This document shows positions 24,183 through 32,949 of a DNA stretch of 38,900 nucleotides, one piece after another. Both the position numbers and the translations under genes were made by a program. Under the pieces are notes generated by a model. That model worked only from the letters and a program-made list of their open reading frames with translations. It was not told the DNA's origin and made no database searches. Position 1 is the stretch's first letter; each line of letters begins with the position of its first letter. Source of the DNA: Actinomycetota bacterium (GTDB lineage: Bacteria; Actinomycetota; Geothermincolia; Geothermincolales; RBG-13-55-18); contig JBFLWJ010000005.1 of NCBI GenBank assembly GCA_040757835.1, forward strand, positions 110,846-149,745, given 5' to 3'.

Positions 24183-25022
24183 TCAGGGGTATTCCGGGTC
24201 GTCGGGGAGGAGCAGCTTCAGCTTCCCGTCCTCGAAGCTCAGCCTGGGGAGGATGGCGGTGACCTCCTTGCCCGTGGAGGAGCTCAAGGCGTCCTCGGCC
24301 GAGGCAAACGGCGCCAGCGCCATTAGGTTGATGGCGGTGGGCGGGAGCATGGGGAAAGTGCCGCTCTCGCTGGCGGCCAGGGCTTCCTGGGGGGAGAGCC
24401 ATACGTGGCCGGTTATCTCGAGGTCATCGTGGAGCGCCTCCTGGCAGGGCGGCGCGGGGGCCAGGAAGAAACGGGTGTCGAAACGGATGGGCGAGACCTC
24501 GGGGGTGATCCAGTGGGCGAAGTATCTGAGGCTGCCGGTGGCCAGCTTCAGTTTCTCTCCTGCCACCATCTCCGCGAAGGATATACGGTCTTCCCTTGCC
24601 GCCTCGCGCAGATAAGCGAACCTGGCCGCCCTCTCCCCCCGGCAGGAGACGAACTCCCCAGTCCTCTCGCGGGCGAGAAGGATGCCGGTCTCCTCGAAGG
24701 TCTCCCGGATGCCCGCGACGAAGAGACCCAAAGCCCGGGCCGGGGAGGGCGCGTCCGCGAGGATGGACAGAGCGAGATCCGGCCCCATGCCCTCGCACAG
24801 TCCGGCGACGTTCTCCCCGCAGTCGCTCTCCTCGACCATCCCTCCCGGAAAGACGTACACGTCCGGGGCGAAGTCGCTGCCGGCGTTCCTCCTCACCATG
24901 AGCACTTCGAGCCCTCCGGTACCGGGAGCGTCGCGCAACAGCATTATGGAAGCGGCATCTCTGGCAGCTACGGGCATCATGATCCCTCTATCGCAAAGGC
25001 CCTCGACGTCCATCCACGGCAT
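24183..25022 (-). CDS. NUDIX hydrolase (NUDT19-like)
   Basis: The product, about 279 residues, hydrolyses nucleoside diphosphates linked to another moiety, plausibly CoA derivatives by resemblance to NUDT7/NUDT19. The Nudix box appears in split form: VFPGGMVEESD, an insertion of about 35 residues, then GIRETFEETGILL with the catalytic REXXEE core. Such an insertion is characteristic of the NUDT19 group. The start is taken as ATG at 25022 (MPWMDVEG), with a G-rich stretch upstream and a TAAGAT -10-like box nearby; ATG 25013 is an alternative. It lies next to palindromic repeats and faces away from the tRNA-Pro. Confidence 0.85.
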   Translation of the reverse strand: MPWMDVEGLCDRGIMMPVAARDAASIMLLRDAPGTGGLEVLMVRRNAGSDFAPDVYVFPGGMVEESDCGENVAGLCEGMGPDLALSILADAPSPARALGLFVAGIRETFEETGILLARERTGEFVSCRGERAARFAYLREAAREDRISFAEMVAGEKLKLATGSLRYFAHWITPEVSPIRFDTRFFLAPAPPCQEALHDDLEITGHVWLSPQEALAASESGTFPMLPPTAINLMALAPFASAEDALSSSTGKEVTAILPRLSFEDGKLKLLLPDDPEYP

Positions 25023-25209
25023 TATCTTAGCATCCCCCCGCATCCGCCCCCTGACGGGTCCCGGGCTCGCCCCCCCGCCTGGCCCCGGCCGGCCTCCGGG
25101 CTCGACTCCCGCGCCTCGACGTCTTTAGCGCATTCACGGCGCTGTATGTATAATAAAGAACTGTTGGACGGGCGATTATGCCCACTTGAAGACGACTACT
25201 CTATTCGGT

Positions 25210-25287
25210 CGGGGTGTGGCGCAGTTTGGTCAGCGCGCTGCGTTCGGGACGCAGAGGTCGGAGGTTCAAATCCTCTCACCCCGACCA
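25210..25287 (+). tRNA. tRNA-Pro (anticodon CGG)
   Basis: The acceptor stem CGGGGTG (25210-25216) pairs with CACCCCG, followed by discriminator A and an encoded CCA (25285-25287). The anticodon arm is CTGCG-TTCGGGA-CGCAG with anticodon CGG, and the T-arm is GGAGG-TTCAAAT-CCTCT-like. All arms fold as expected. Confidence 0.95.
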
Positions 25288-25342
25288 TTTCCATTACCCG
25301 GGCATACATCTTGACCCGGATCTCCCCTCGTATCGCGGGCGG

Positions 25343-25402
25343 GTATCTTCCGATCATCTTCCTCTATCACCTGCTGACCTCGGGGCGATATCCGGAAGAT
25401 AC
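25343..25402. repeat. Inverted repeat between tRNA-Pro and the CoA-transferase gene
   Basis: GTATCTTCCG (25343-25352) and CGGAAGATAC (25393-25402) are perfect 10-base complements around a 40-base loop. The gap 25288-25487 contains nothing else recognisable apart from a TATAAT at 25438-25443. Confidence 0.5.
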
Positions 25403-25437
25403 TCCCCTGTCATGGCCTTAACGCAGGTAAGTTGGCA

Positions 25438-25443
25438 TATAAT
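25438..25443 (+). promoter_or_regulatory. Candidate -10 box for the CoA-transferase gene
   Basis: TATAAT at 25438-25443, about 45 bases before the ATG at 25488, which has GAGGAGG. No good -35 was found. Confidence 0.4.
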
Positions 25444-25487
25444 ACATTGACGGCACTATCGCTAGAGACGAGGAGGAGGTAATCTTC

Positions 25488-26639
25488 ATGACCACGCCCC
25501 TCGAGGGAATCCGCATCCTGGACCTGACCATGCTCTATCCGGGACCCCTCTGTACCATGATCCTGGCCGATCTGGGGGCTGAGGTGATCAAGGTGGAGCC
25601 ACCGGGCACCGGGGACCACGCCCGCGCTTTCCGTTTCCTCTTCAACCAGATAAACCGCAACAAGAAAAGCCTCGCCCTCAACCTCAAGGACTCGCGGGCC
25701 CAGGAGGTCTTCCGCAGGCTGGCGTGCACGGCCGACGTGGTGGTTGAAGGTTTCCGGCCCGGCACCACCGCCCGCCTGGGGGTGGACTACGAGACCCTCA
25801 GGGCGGACAACCCGCGCATCATCTACTGCTCCATCAGCGGTTTCGGGCAGGACGGGCCTTACCGCGACCGTCCCGGCCACGACATCAACTACATGGGACT
25901 GGGCGGCGTGCTCGGCCTCACCAGGGATTCCGGCGGCAGCCCCGTCGTCCCGGGCTTCGAAGTCGCGGACATAACCTCCGCCCTGAACTCGGTCATCGGC
26001 ATCCAGGCCGCCCTGCTGGCACGGGAGAGGACCGGGGAGGGCCAGTTCGTTGACATCTCCATGCTGGACTGCGTGGTCGCGCTCCTCCACAACAGCATCG
26101 GGCCCTACCTGGAGACCGGTGAGGACCCTCCCGGTAACCTCATCCATATGCTGCCGCATTACGGTATTTTCGAGACCTCGGACGGAAAAGACCTGGCCCT
26201 GGGCATCGTCCACGAGGACTGGTTCTGGAAGGGGCTATGTGCCGCCACGGGCATGGAGGATGTAAAGGACATGCTTACGGTGGAGCGACTGATGCAGGCC
26301 AGAGAACTCCTTCCCAGGCTGCGGGAGGCCCTCCGCCAGCGTCCCCTCGCGGAATGGCTGCAGGTCCTCACGGAGAACGATGTCCCCTGTGCGCCACTGG
26401 CGACGGTCAAGGAAGCCCTCGAAGACCCCCAGGTCCGCCACCGCGACATGGTCGTGGAGATAAGAGACCATGAAAACGTGGTCAAACAGCTGGGCAGCCC
26501 GTATAAGCTCTCCGCCACCCCGCCCCGCTTCGAGATGCCGCCGCCGCGCCTCGGGGAACACACCGAAATCCTCCTGGCGGAAGCGGGCTACGATACCGAA
26601 CAGGTAGCGGATTTAAAAGAAGCGGGCGCCGTGGCCTAG
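25488..26639 (+). CDS. Class III CoA-transferase (CaiB/BaiF family)
   Basis: The 383-residue protein transfers CoA between carboxylic acids through an acyl-aspartyl intermediate. The N-terminus is the family signature, PLEGIRILDLTMLYPGPLCTMILADLGAEVIKVEPPG, followed by NRNKKSLALNLK, and GFGQDGPYRDRPGHDINYMG, in which the Asp of GHDINYMG occupies the catalytic position. Members include formyl-CoA:oxalate CoA-transferase, alpha-methylacyl-CoA racemase and several anaerobic-degradation enzymes; the GLGGVLGLTRDSGG segment leans towards the racemase/BaiF side but substrate is not resolved. It is a stand-alone gene with a good GAGGAGG ribosome binding site. Confidence 0.92.
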   Translation: MTTPLEGIRILDLTMLYPGPLCTMILADLGAEVIKVEPPGTGDHARAFRFLFNQINRNKKSLALNLKDSRAQEVFRRLACTADVVVEGFRPGTTARLGVDYETLRADNPRIIYCSISGFGQDGPYRDRPGHDINYMGLGGVLGLTRDSGGSPVVPGFEVADITSALNSVIGIQAALLARERTGEGQFVDISMLDCVVALLHNSIGPYLETGEDPPGNLIHMLPHYGIFETSDGKDLALGIVHEDWFWKGLCAATGMEDVKDMLTVERLMQARELLPRLREALRQRPLAEWLQVLTENDVPCAPLATVKEALEDPQVRHRDMVVEIRDHENVVKQLGSPYKLSATPPRFEMPPPRLGEHTEILLAEAGYDTEQVADLKEAGAVA

Positions 26640-26642
26640 GAA

Positions 26643-26671
26643 TTGCGGATAATCCGTCCATCGGATAAAAT
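26643..26671 (+). promoter_or_regulatory. Promoter of the FMN-reductase-like gene
   Basis: TTGCGG (26643-26648), a 17-base spacer and TAAAAT (26666-26671), about 45 bases upstream of the ATG at 26717. Confidence 0.5.
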
Positions 26672-26716
26672 ACGCCCAAATCGGTCGTTATTTTGCTTGC
26701 TTGGGGGAAAGCGCCC

Positions 26717-27328
26717 ATGGTTAAGATCTTGGGGATCGCGGGAAGCCCGCGCCTGAACGGAAATACGTCCTTGCTGCTGGACGAGGCTCTGGCTGGTGCC
26801 AGGGAGGCCGGAGCCACCATCAACAAGATCATCCTCTGCAACCGGGACATCTACCCCTGCCAGGGCTGCGGGGACTGTAACAAGACCGGCGAATGCACCA
26901 TCGACGACACCATGGACAAGATCTACAGCCTCGCCACCCAGGCCCACGGCATCATCATGGCCGCCCCCATCTACTTCAATTCCCTCAACTCCCAGACCAA
27001 GGCACTCATCGACCGCTTCCAGTGCCTGTGGATCCGCAAAGAGAAGTTGGGGGAGGGCATCACCGACCCCGAGACCAGGCACGCCAGGCGAGGGCTCTTC
27101 CTCTCCACCGCCGGGGCCGACGACCCCCGCGCCTTCGACGGGGCCCTCAAGGTAATGGACATCTTCTATGACCTCCTGGACATCAAGTACTACGAGCGGC
27201 TGCTCTTCTTCCGCATCGAGCAGAAGGGTGCCATCAAGAACCATCCTACGGCGCTGCGTAACGCCTATACGGCCGGGGAACACCTGGTGATGGAGATCTC
27301 CCGCAGCATGGGCGAACCCGTGGACTAG
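26717..27328 (+). CDS. NADPH-dependent FMN reductase / iron-sulfur flavoprotein
   Basis: The 203-residue flavodoxin-fold protein begins MVKILGIAGSPRLNGNTSLLLDEAL, where GSPRLNGNT is the FMN phosphate-binding loop. A Cys-rich stretch CQGCGDCNKTGEC at about residues 48-60 matches the compact cluster motif of archaeal-type iron-sulfur flavoproteins. APIYFNSLNSQTKALIDRF is the second FMN-contacting region. It probably passes electrons from ferredoxin or NAD(P)H to a small acceptor. It lies 166 bases upstream of selD with two palindromic elements between, so co-transcription with the selenium genes is uncertain. Confidence 0.88.
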   Translation: MVKILGIAGSPRLNGNTSLLLDEALAGAREAGATINKIILCNRDIYPCQGCGDCNKTGECTIDDTMDKIYSLATQAHGIIMAAPIYFNSLNSQTKALIDRFQCLWIRKEKLGEGITDPETRHARRGLFLSTAGADDPRAFDGALKVMDIFYDLLDIKYYERLLFFRIEQKGAIKNHPTALRNAYTAGEHLVMEISRSMGEPVD

Positions 27329-27416
27329 GGGCCGTATACTGGATCTTCCGTCACCAACTGGACGTTTCTTCCCATATATACGCTTCGCGGGGATTGAAGA
27401 TCGAAGATGCGGCCCC
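27328..27416. repeat. Imperfect inverted repeat, related to 23916-23988
   Basis: GGGGCCG (27328-27334) pairs with CGGCCCC (27410-27416), with inner GATCTTC and GAAGATC complements. It shares the layout of the element at 23916-23988 (GGGGYCGTAT start, TTCCGTCA inside, GATTGAAGA and a CGNCCCCAT end), so both probably belong to one dispersed family. Confidence 0.6.
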
Positions 27417-27420
27417 ATAA

Positions 27421-27447
27421 GCGGCCCATCATGGCATCATGGGCCGC
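27421..27447 (+). terminator. GC-rich hairpin between the flavoprotein gene and selD
   Basis: GCGGCCCAT (27421-27429) and ATGGGCCGC (27439-27447) form a perfect 9-bp stem with a 9-base loop. There is no T-run, so it may be a structural element or an imperfect terminator. Confidence 0.45.
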
Positions 27448-27455
27448 CCCCAATA

Positions 27456-27479
27456 TATAATTAGTTACTATAGTTACTA
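27456..27479 (+). promoter_or_regulatory. Candidate selD promoter with tandem 9-base repeats
   Basis: TATAAT at 27456-27461 is followed immediately by two exact copies of TAGTTACTA (27462-27470 and 27471-27479), just before the AGGAGG of selD. The repeats fall where a regulator would block or guide transcription start. Confidence 0.45.
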
Positions 27480-27494
27480 TTAGGAGGATTTATG

Positions 27495-28535
27495 ATGCCG
27501 GAGTCGATCAGGCTGACCCTGCTCTCCACAAAATCGGGGTGAGCGGCCAAGGTGGGTCCGGAGGACCTTGAGAAAGTGCTGCGCCTGCTGCCTCCGGGTG
27601 ATGCGCGCCAGGAGATCCTCGTGGGCCTGGACACCCCCGACGATGCCGCCGTGTTCATGCTGGACGGGGAGAATGCCCTGGTGCACACACTGGACTTCTT
27701 CACCCCCGTCGTTGACGACCCCTACCTCTTCGGGCAGATCGCGGCGGCAAACGCCATCAGCGACATCTACGCCATGGGAGGCACACCCCTCTCGGCCATG
27801 AACATCGTCTGTTTTCCCTGTTCCTTGGGGATGGAGGTGCTGGCAAGGATACTGGAGGGAGGGCTATCCAAGATCCGGGAAGCGGGCGCCGTCCTGCTGG
27901 GAGGCCACACCGTCGACGACGATGAGCCCAAGTACGGCCTGGCGGTAACGGGGAAGGTACACCCGGACCGCATCATGACCAGCCTGGGGGCCGAACCGGG
28001 CGACCTGCTCGTCCTCACCAAGCCCCTGGGTACGGGCATACTGTCAACCGCCCTCAAGGGCGGTTTCATCACCGAGGCGGAGATGGCGGAGGCGATAAGC
28101 GGCATGGCCACCCTCAACGCGAAGGCCGCCGGTGCCGCCGCGGCGGCGGGGGCCCATGCCTGCACCGACGTGACCGGTTTCGGACTGGCAGGCCACCTGC
28201 TCGACATGCTCCCGGAGCACGGTCTGGGATGCTGCATCTTCGTTTCCCGCCTTCCCCTTTACAAGGGCACGCGCGAGATGGCGGGCATGGGCATGGTGCC
28301 AGCGGGGGCGCACAGGAACCGCGATTTCCTCTCGGATCGGGTGGAGATATCGCCGCAAGCGGACGAGGTCGACCGCGACCTGATATATGACCCCCAGACC
28401 TCGGGCGGGCTGCTGATCGCCATTCCGCCCTCGCGGCTGGAGGCATTCCGGGAGCATATGGACGGCGTTGAGGGCTGGTCCACCATCGGGGAGTTCGTAC
28501 ATTCGGACGGCCCCCCGGTCCGCGTCCTCACCTGA
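27495..28535 (+). CDS. selD: Selenophosphate synthetase SelD, itself a selenoprotein (in-frame UGA)
   Basis: SelD makes selenophosphate from selenide and ATP, the selenium donor for selenocysteine. Reading from ATG 27495 (AGGAGG 7 bases upstream; ATG 27492 also possible) gives MPESIRLTLLSTKSG, then TGA at 27540-27542, then AAKVGPEDLEKVL continuing in frame to 28535. The TGA falls at the catalytic Cys/Sec position (residue 16), with the essential Lys three residues later (E. coli Cys17, Lys20). Downstream motifs are typical: DDAAVF, HTLDFFTPVVDDPYLFGQIAAANAISDIYAMGG, GGHTVDDDEPKYGLAVTG and TDVTGFGLAGHL. Reading the TGA as selenocysteine gives the expected 346 residues; starting after it would lose the catalytic N-terminus. 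selA, selB and a tRNA-Sec gene follow nearby, so the stop is very probably recoded. Confidence 0.95.
27543..27570 (+). promoter_or_regulatory. Candidate bacterial SECIS hairpin after the selD UGA
   Basis: Immediately downstream of the TGA, GGTCC (27555-27559) and GGACC (27563-27567) can pair around a GGA loop; alternatively CAAGGT (27548-27553) pairs with ACCTTG (27565-27570) with GGGTCC in an 11-base loop. Bacterial SECIS elements sit at this distance and show a G-U rich apical loop. The two folds are mutually exclusive, so the active one is not decided. Confidence 0.5.
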
Positions 28536-28609
28536 TGGAAAAGAACGCGGAGCGGGGTTCCGGACGCCACGGGAGATGAGAGGTCCGGGGAACGGAACGA
28601 GGAGGAGCC

Positions 28610-29203
28610 ATGAGCGAGGTCGTGGATGCGCGCGGGCTGGCCTGTCCCGCGCCGGTGGTGAAGACGAGGGCCGCACTGAAGGAAGGGGCTAAAGAGATAG
28701 AGGTGCTGGTGGACAACCCCACCGCCAGGGACAACGTATGCCGCTTCGCTTCCTCACAGGGCTGCGATGTAAAGGTAACGGAGGAGGAGGGCGTCTTCCG
28801 TATCGCCGTTACCGGCCAGGCCCCGGAAGAAAAGGACGGGACCGCGGCGGCGGGCGCGGACGAGGGGGGGCGCAAGGTGATCGCCCTCACCTCGGATATC
28901 ATGGGGCGCGGCGACCAGGAACTGGGCAGCATACTCATCAAAGCCTTCCTCAATACCCTGGCGGAGAGCGAGCGACTCCCCTGGAGGATGGTCCTTTTCA
29001 ACCATGGCGTGAACCTGGCCGTGGAGGGGACCGACACCGCCCAGGCGCTGTGCAATCTCGAAAACCTGGGGGTGGAGGTTCTGGTCTGCGGCACCTGCCT
29101 GGACTATTTCTGTCTCAAGGACAGGCTTGCGGCGGGTACGGTAAGCAACATGTACGACATCCTGGACACCATGCTCTCGGCCTCCAACTCCATCACCATC
29201 TAA
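28610..29203 (+). CDS. yedF: Selenium metabolism protein YedF (TusA-like plus DsrE-like)
   Basis: The 197-residue protein has two parts. Residues 1-75 are a TusA/SirA-like domain with the CPxP-type motif ARGLACPAPVVKTRAAL, whose Cys can carry sulfur or selenium as a persulfide-like adduct. Residues about 90-197 are a DsrE-like domain (IALTSDIMGRGDQELGSILIKAFLNTL) with two Cys in VEVLVCGTCLDYF. This two-domain form is the YedF protein regularly found beside selD and proposed to hand selenium to it. The ATG has GAGGAGG at a good distance. It lies 74 bases downstream of selD and is probably co-transcribed with it. Confidence 0.92.
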   Translation: MSEVVDARGLACPAPVVKTRAALKEGAKEIEVLVDNPTARDNVCRFASSQGCDVKVTEEEGVFRIAVTGQAPEEKDGTAAAGADEGGRKVIALTSDIMGRGDQELGSILIKAFLNTLAESERLPWRMVLFNHGVNLAVEGTDTAQALCNLENLGVEVLVCGTCLDYFCLKDRLAAGTVSNMYDILDTMLSASNSITI

Positions 29204-29227
29204 CTTGCTCGATCTTTCGTGCAACGC

Positions 29228-29320
29228 AGGACTGACTGCATCGCGTAGGCGACAGCGCCGTCTTCGGCGCGACGGTGTCCAGTGCCAGTCCTTGGCTAAG
29301 CCAGGCCTGGCCTGGCACGG
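29228..29320 (+). repeat. Palindromic element A, between yedF and selA
   Basis: Nested stems: AGGACTG (29228-29234) with CAGTCCT (29286-29292), GCGCCG (29255-29260) with CGGCGC (29265-29270) around TCTT, and the palindrome GCCAGGCCTGGC (29300-29311). The segment CGGCGCGACGGTG.CC and the flanking GCATCGCG and AGGCCTGGC blocks reappear reverse-complemented at 32801-32890. Confidence 0.6.
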
Positions 29321-29365
29321 GTACGCATCGACAGATGGTTTATGGCAAGCATCAACGCGAGCGAT

Positions 29366-29371
29366 TACACT
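29366..29371 (+). promoter_or_regulatory. -10 box for a probably leaderless selA transcript
   Basis: TACACT at 29366-29371 fits TANNNT and lies six bases before the ATG at 29378, which lacks a spaced Shine-Dalgarno sequence. Confidence 0.4.
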
Positions 29372-29377
29372 ATAAGG

Positions 29378-30808
29378 ATGGAAAAGAGAGACTACCTGCG
29401 GAGCCTGTCCTCGGTGAACGACCTCATCCAGGCCGTCTACCGCAGCCGCAGGCTGGGCGGGGGCGTGCCGCGAGAACTGGTGACCGAGGCCTCGCGGGTG
29501 GTGCTGGAAGGCGTGCGCGAGGCCATCCTCGCCGCCCGGGACGAGATGTCCCTGGAGAAGATAAAGACCGGCACCGAGGAGTTGGTGACGCTGGTGGAAA
29601 AGGAGGTCGAGGAGCGCATGCAGCAGAGCCTGCGCAGGGTGGTCAACGCCACCGGCGTGGTGGTCCATACCAACCTGGGGCGTTCCCTGCTCAGCGAGGG
29701 CGCCCTCGAGGCCATAGCCGAGGTGGGGGCGCACTACAGCAACCTGGAGTTCGACCTCGAGGACGGCAGGAGAGGTTCACGGCAGGTCCACTTGAGGAAG
29801 CTGCTGTGCGAACTCACCGGCGCGGAGTCGGCCCTGGTGGTGAACAACAACGCCGCCGCGGTGCTGCTGGCCCTCACCGCCTGCGCCGCCGGCAGGGAAG
29901 TAATAGTCAGCCGGGGGCAGCTCATCGAGATCGGCGGGTCCTTCAGGCTGCCCGACGTCATGTCCCAGAGCGGCGCCCGCCTGGTTGAGGTGGGCACTAC
30001 CAACAAGACCTACCTCGAGGACTACCGCCGGGCCATAACTAGCGAGACGGCCATGATCATGCGCGCCCATCCCAGCAACTACCGCATCATGGGCTTCACC
30101 TCCGAGGCGGACATCGCGGAACTGGCCAGCCTGGCACGCGAATACGAGCTGGTGCTCCTGGACGACCTGGGCAGCGGGGTCTATATCGACCTCTCGCCCT
30201 ACGGACTCGCCCGCGAGCCCACCATCATGCGCTCCCTCGAGGAGGGCGCGGACCTCGTCTGTTTCAGCGGGGACAAGCTCCTGGGCGGTCCCCAGGGCGG
30301 CGTCATCCTGGGCCGGGGCGACCTGGTGGAGTCCCTGGCCAGACACCCCCTGGCCCGGGCGTTGCGGCTGGACAAGCTGAGCATCGCGGCACTGGAGGCG
30401 ACCCTGCGCCTCTACCTCGACCCGGAGCGTGCCCTCAGCGAGATCCCCACCCTGGCCATGCTCACCGCCGATCCGGAGGGCATGCGTAAACGGGCGCGGT
30501 CGCTGGCCAGGAGGATAGCGGCGGAGGGCGATTTCGAGACGGACGTGGTCGAGGACGTATCGCGCGCCGGGGGTGGTGCCCTGCCCATGGAAGACCTGCC
30601 CACCTGGACCGTGGCGGTCACCTCCGACACCTACAGCGCCAACCAGATCGAGGCGGGGCTGCGGGAGGCGAAGACCCCGGTCATCTGCCGCATCCGCGAG
30701 GACCGCGTCATCCTTGACGTGCGCACCATCGCCGACGACGAGACCTCCCTGGTGGCGGAGGCGTTCAAGTACGTTTCCGGCATGGACGCCGGCGTGAAAG
30801 AGGAATAG
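29378..30808 (+). CDS. selA: L-seryl-tRNA(Sec) selenium transferase SelA
   Basis: The 476-residue PLP enzyme converts Ser-tRNA(Sec) to Sec-tRNA(Sec) with selenophosphate. The N-terminal [10 protein letters not shown] segment and helical linker fit SelA. The PLP Lys is at about residue 300 in [31 protein letters not shown] and the [14 protein letters not shown] [15 protein letters not shown] stretch are family hallmarks. The start is placed at ATG 29378 ([12 protein letters not shown]); an ATG 12 codons earlier (29342) is in frame but adds residues not typical of the family. The 174-base gap from yedF contains a structured repeat, so selA may have its own promoter. Confidence 0.95.
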   Translation: MEKRDYLRSLSSVNDLIQAVYRSRRLGGGVPRELVTEASRVVLEGVREAILAARDEMSLEKIKTGTEELVTLVEKEVEERMQQSLRRVVNATGVVVHTNLGRSLLSEGALEAIAEVGAHYSNLEFDLEDGRRGSRQVHLRKLLCELTGAESALVVNNNAAAVLLALTACAAGREVIVSRGQLIEIGGSFRLPDVMSQSGARLVEVGTTNKTYLEDYRRAITSETAMIMRAHPSNYRIMGFTSEADIAELASLAREYELVLLDDLGSGVYIDLSPYGLAREPTIMRSLEEGADLVCFSGDKLLGGPQGGVILGRGDLVESLARHPLARALRLDKLSIAALEATLRLYLDPERALSEIPTLAMLTADPEGMRKRARSLARRIAAEGDFETDVVEDVSRAGGGALPMEDLPTWTVAVTSDTYSANQIEAGLREAKTPVICRIREDRVILDVRTIADDETSLVAEAFKYVSGMDAGVKEE

Positions 30809-30848
30809 GGTCCCCGTCCACCAGCTGGACCGGCTGCGGAGAGATACC

Positions 30849-32756
30849 ATGAAAAACTTCATCATCGGCACCGCCGGACACATTGACCACGGAAAGACCG
30901 AGCTGGTCAAGGCACTCACCGGCACCGACACCGACCGCCTCAAGGAGGAGAAGGAGCGCGGCATATCCATCGAACTGGGCTTCGCCGATATCGAGCTGCC
31001 GGGCGGGGTCACGGCTGGCGTGGTGGACGTTCCCGGCCACGAGCATTTCGTGAAGAACATGCTCGCGGGAGCCACCGGGTTCGACCTGGTGCTGCTGGTG
31101 GTGGCCGCGGATGACGGGGTGATGCCCCAGACCACCGAGCACCTGGCCATCGTCGACCTGCTGGGCGTCGAGGAAGGGGTCGTGGTCATCACCAAGGCCG
31201 ACCTCGCCGACGAGGACATGCTGGAGCTGGTGAAGGAGGACATCGCCGGGGCGGTCGCGGGCACGGTGCTGGAGGGGGCCGAGGTGGTGGTGACCTCCAG
31301 CCGCACCGGCCAGGGCATGGACGGACTGCGGGAGGCCATCCTCCGGGCCGCGGACAAGGTGAGGCGGCGCGAGTCCGGAGGGCCCTTCAGGCTTCCCGTG
31401 GACCGCGTCTTCACCCTCAAGGGCATCGGGACGGTGATCACCGGCACCATGTGGGAGGGCAGCGTGGCTGACGGCGACGAGGCGGTCATCCAGCCCTCCG
31501 GCAGGAAAGTCAGGGTGCGCAACATCCAGGTCCACGGCGAGGACGTCGAGCGCGCCTACGCCGGCCAGAGGGTGGCCCTCAACCTTCCAGGCATCTCCAT
31601 CGAGGAGATCGAGCGCGGCGATGTCATCGGCACCACCGGATACCTCCGCTCCACCTACATGGCCGACGGCCTGCTGCACCACATCGAGGGCGCGCCACGC
31701 CCCCTGAGGAACCGCACGCGGGTGCGTTTCCACCACGGCACCAGGGAGGTGATGGCGCGGGTGGTCCTCCTGGGCGGCCGCGAGGAACTGTCCCCAGGCG
31801 AGAGCGCCTATGTGCAGTTCCGCCTGGAGAGACCGGTGATCGCCCTCTACGGCGACCGTTATATCCTGCGCTCCTACTCCCCCATCACCACCATCGGCGG
31901 CGGGCGCATCCTCGATTCCCATCCCAGGAAGCACCGCCACCACCAGTCGGCGGTCCTGGCCACCCTGGCCAGGCGCGAGGCGGGCGAGCCCAGGGACCTG
32001 CTGCTACTGGTGGTCGAGGAGAAGGGGCTGCCCCTCTCCCGGCGCGAGCTGCTCTCGGGGACGGAGATCAGGGAGGGGGAGTTCTCCTCCGCCCTGTCCG
32101 CGCTGCTCTCGGCCGGAGAGCTGGTCGAGGTGGCCAGAGAAGGCGATACCCTGTACGCGACCCCCGCCCTGCTGGCCTCCCTGCGCGAGCGCATGGCTTC
32201 CCTCACCCGGGAGATGCACGAGGCCAACCCGCTCAAGGCGGGCATAGAGAAGGAAGCCCTGCGCCAGCGCATGGATGTGGGGCTGGCGCCGGATGTCTTC
32301 GAGGCGTTGCTGCGCAGCGCGGTCTCCGCCGGCGAGCTGGAGGTGGAGGCGGGACGGGTGCGGGTCGCGGGCGAGGGGAGGTCCCTTTCCGAACAGGACA
32401 GCCGGACAAGGGACGAGCTGCTGCGGGCCATCCGGGAGGGCGGCTTTGCCCCTCCCCTGTTCAAGGAGATGGCCGATACCTCCGGCCTGGAAAAAAGCAG
32501 GCTCCGCGACCTGCTGGGTATCCTCCTGGAAGAGGGTGAGATCGAACAGGTCAACCCGGACTATTTCCTAGCCGCGGGCAGGCTGGCGGAGGCGGAGGAA
32601 CGCATACGCGCACACATTGAGACCCACGGCAGGCTGGGGGTGGCGGAGGTGAGGGAGATGCTGGGGGCCAGCCGCAAATACGCCATCCCGCTGCTGGAGC
32701 ACCTGGACCGCAAGCGGGTCACGCGGCGCGACGGCGACTATCGCGTCCCGTATTGA
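30849..32756 (+). CDS. selB: Selenocysteine-specific elongation factor SelB
   Basis: The 635-residue GTPase delivers Sec-tRNA(Sec) to UGA codons by binding the mRNA SECIS hairpin. G1 is GHIDHGKT (residues 10-17), switch II/G3 is [13 protein letters not shown] and G4 is TKADL. EF-Tu-like beta-barrel domains follow, then about 250 residues of winged-helix repeats (ending [36 protein letters not shown]), the SECIS-binding module. Length and order are normal for bacterial SelB. It starts 40 bases after selA and is presumably co-transcribed. Confidence 0.96.
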   Translation: MKNFIIGTAGHIDHGKTELVKALTGTDTDRLKEEKERGISIELGFADIELPGGVTAGVVDVPGHEHFVKNMLAGATGFDLVLLVVAADDGVMPQTTEHLAIVDLLGVEEGVVVITKADLADEDMLELVKEDIAGAVAGTVLEGAEVVVTSSRTGQGMDGLREAILRAADKVRRRESGGPFRLPVDRVFTLKGIGTVITGTMWEGSVADGDEAVIQPSGRKVRVRNIQVHGEDVERAYAGQRVALNLPGISIEEIERGDVIGTTGYLRSTYMADGLLHHIEGAPRPLRNRTRVRFHHGTREVMARVVLLGGREELSPGESAYVQFRLERPVIALYGDRYILRSYSPITTIGGGRILDSHPRKHRHHQSAVLATLARREAGEPRDLLLLVVEEKGLPLSRRELLSGTEIREGEFSSALSALLSAGELVEVAREGDTLYATPALLASLRERMASLTREMHEANPLKAGIEKEALRQRMDVGLAPDVFEALLRSAVSAGELEVEAGRVRVAGEGRSLSEQDSRTRDELLRAIREGGFAPPLFKEMADTSGLEKSRLRDLLGILLEEGEIEQVNPDYFLAAGRLAEAEERIRAHIETHGRLGVAEVREMLGASRKYAIPLLEHLDRKRVTRRDGDYRVPY

Positions 32757-32800
32757 GGATGGGTTATAACCAGGCATCCCTTTCTGCTTACACGAACGTA

Positions 32801-32890
32801 CACGTGCCAGGCCTTGACCCTCGGAAGCGTCATGGCGGAGGGCACCGTCGCGCCGCCCTCCGGGCGTCACCATCGCATTCGCGATGCAAC
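32801..32890 (-). repeat. Palindromic element B, between selB and selC
   Basis: Contains GGAGGGC (32837-32843) with GCCCTCC (32855-32861), and the perfect hairpin CATCGC-ATTC-GCGATG (32871-32886). Its reverse complement aligns block by block with element A at 29228-29320. No T-tract follows, so it is not an obvious terminator of selB. Confidence 0.6.
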
Positions 32891-32913
32891 CATAGAACCG
32901 GGTTGATATTTCG

Positions 32914-32942
32914 TTACCTGTAAGCTGTGCCTCGGTTATAAT
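32914..32942 (+). promoter_or_regulatory. Promoter of selC
   Basis: TATAAT at 32937-32942 ends seven bases before the tRNA 5' end at 32950, so transcription can start at the mature end. A weak -35 (TTACCT, 32914-32919) lies at a 17-base spacing. Confidence 0.55.
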
Positions 32943-32949
32943 ATCCAAT

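Noticed and set aside
24405..25421. Long plus-strand frame across the NUDIX gene and tRNA-Pro
   Set aside because: It reads antisense through a clear NUDIX gene and then through a tRNA, so it is not a protein gene.
29204..29341. Riboswitch or second selenium-related RNA upstream of selA
   Set aside because: The structured sequence matches the repeat at 32801-32890 rather than any riboswitch class I know, so a repeat element is the simpler explanation.
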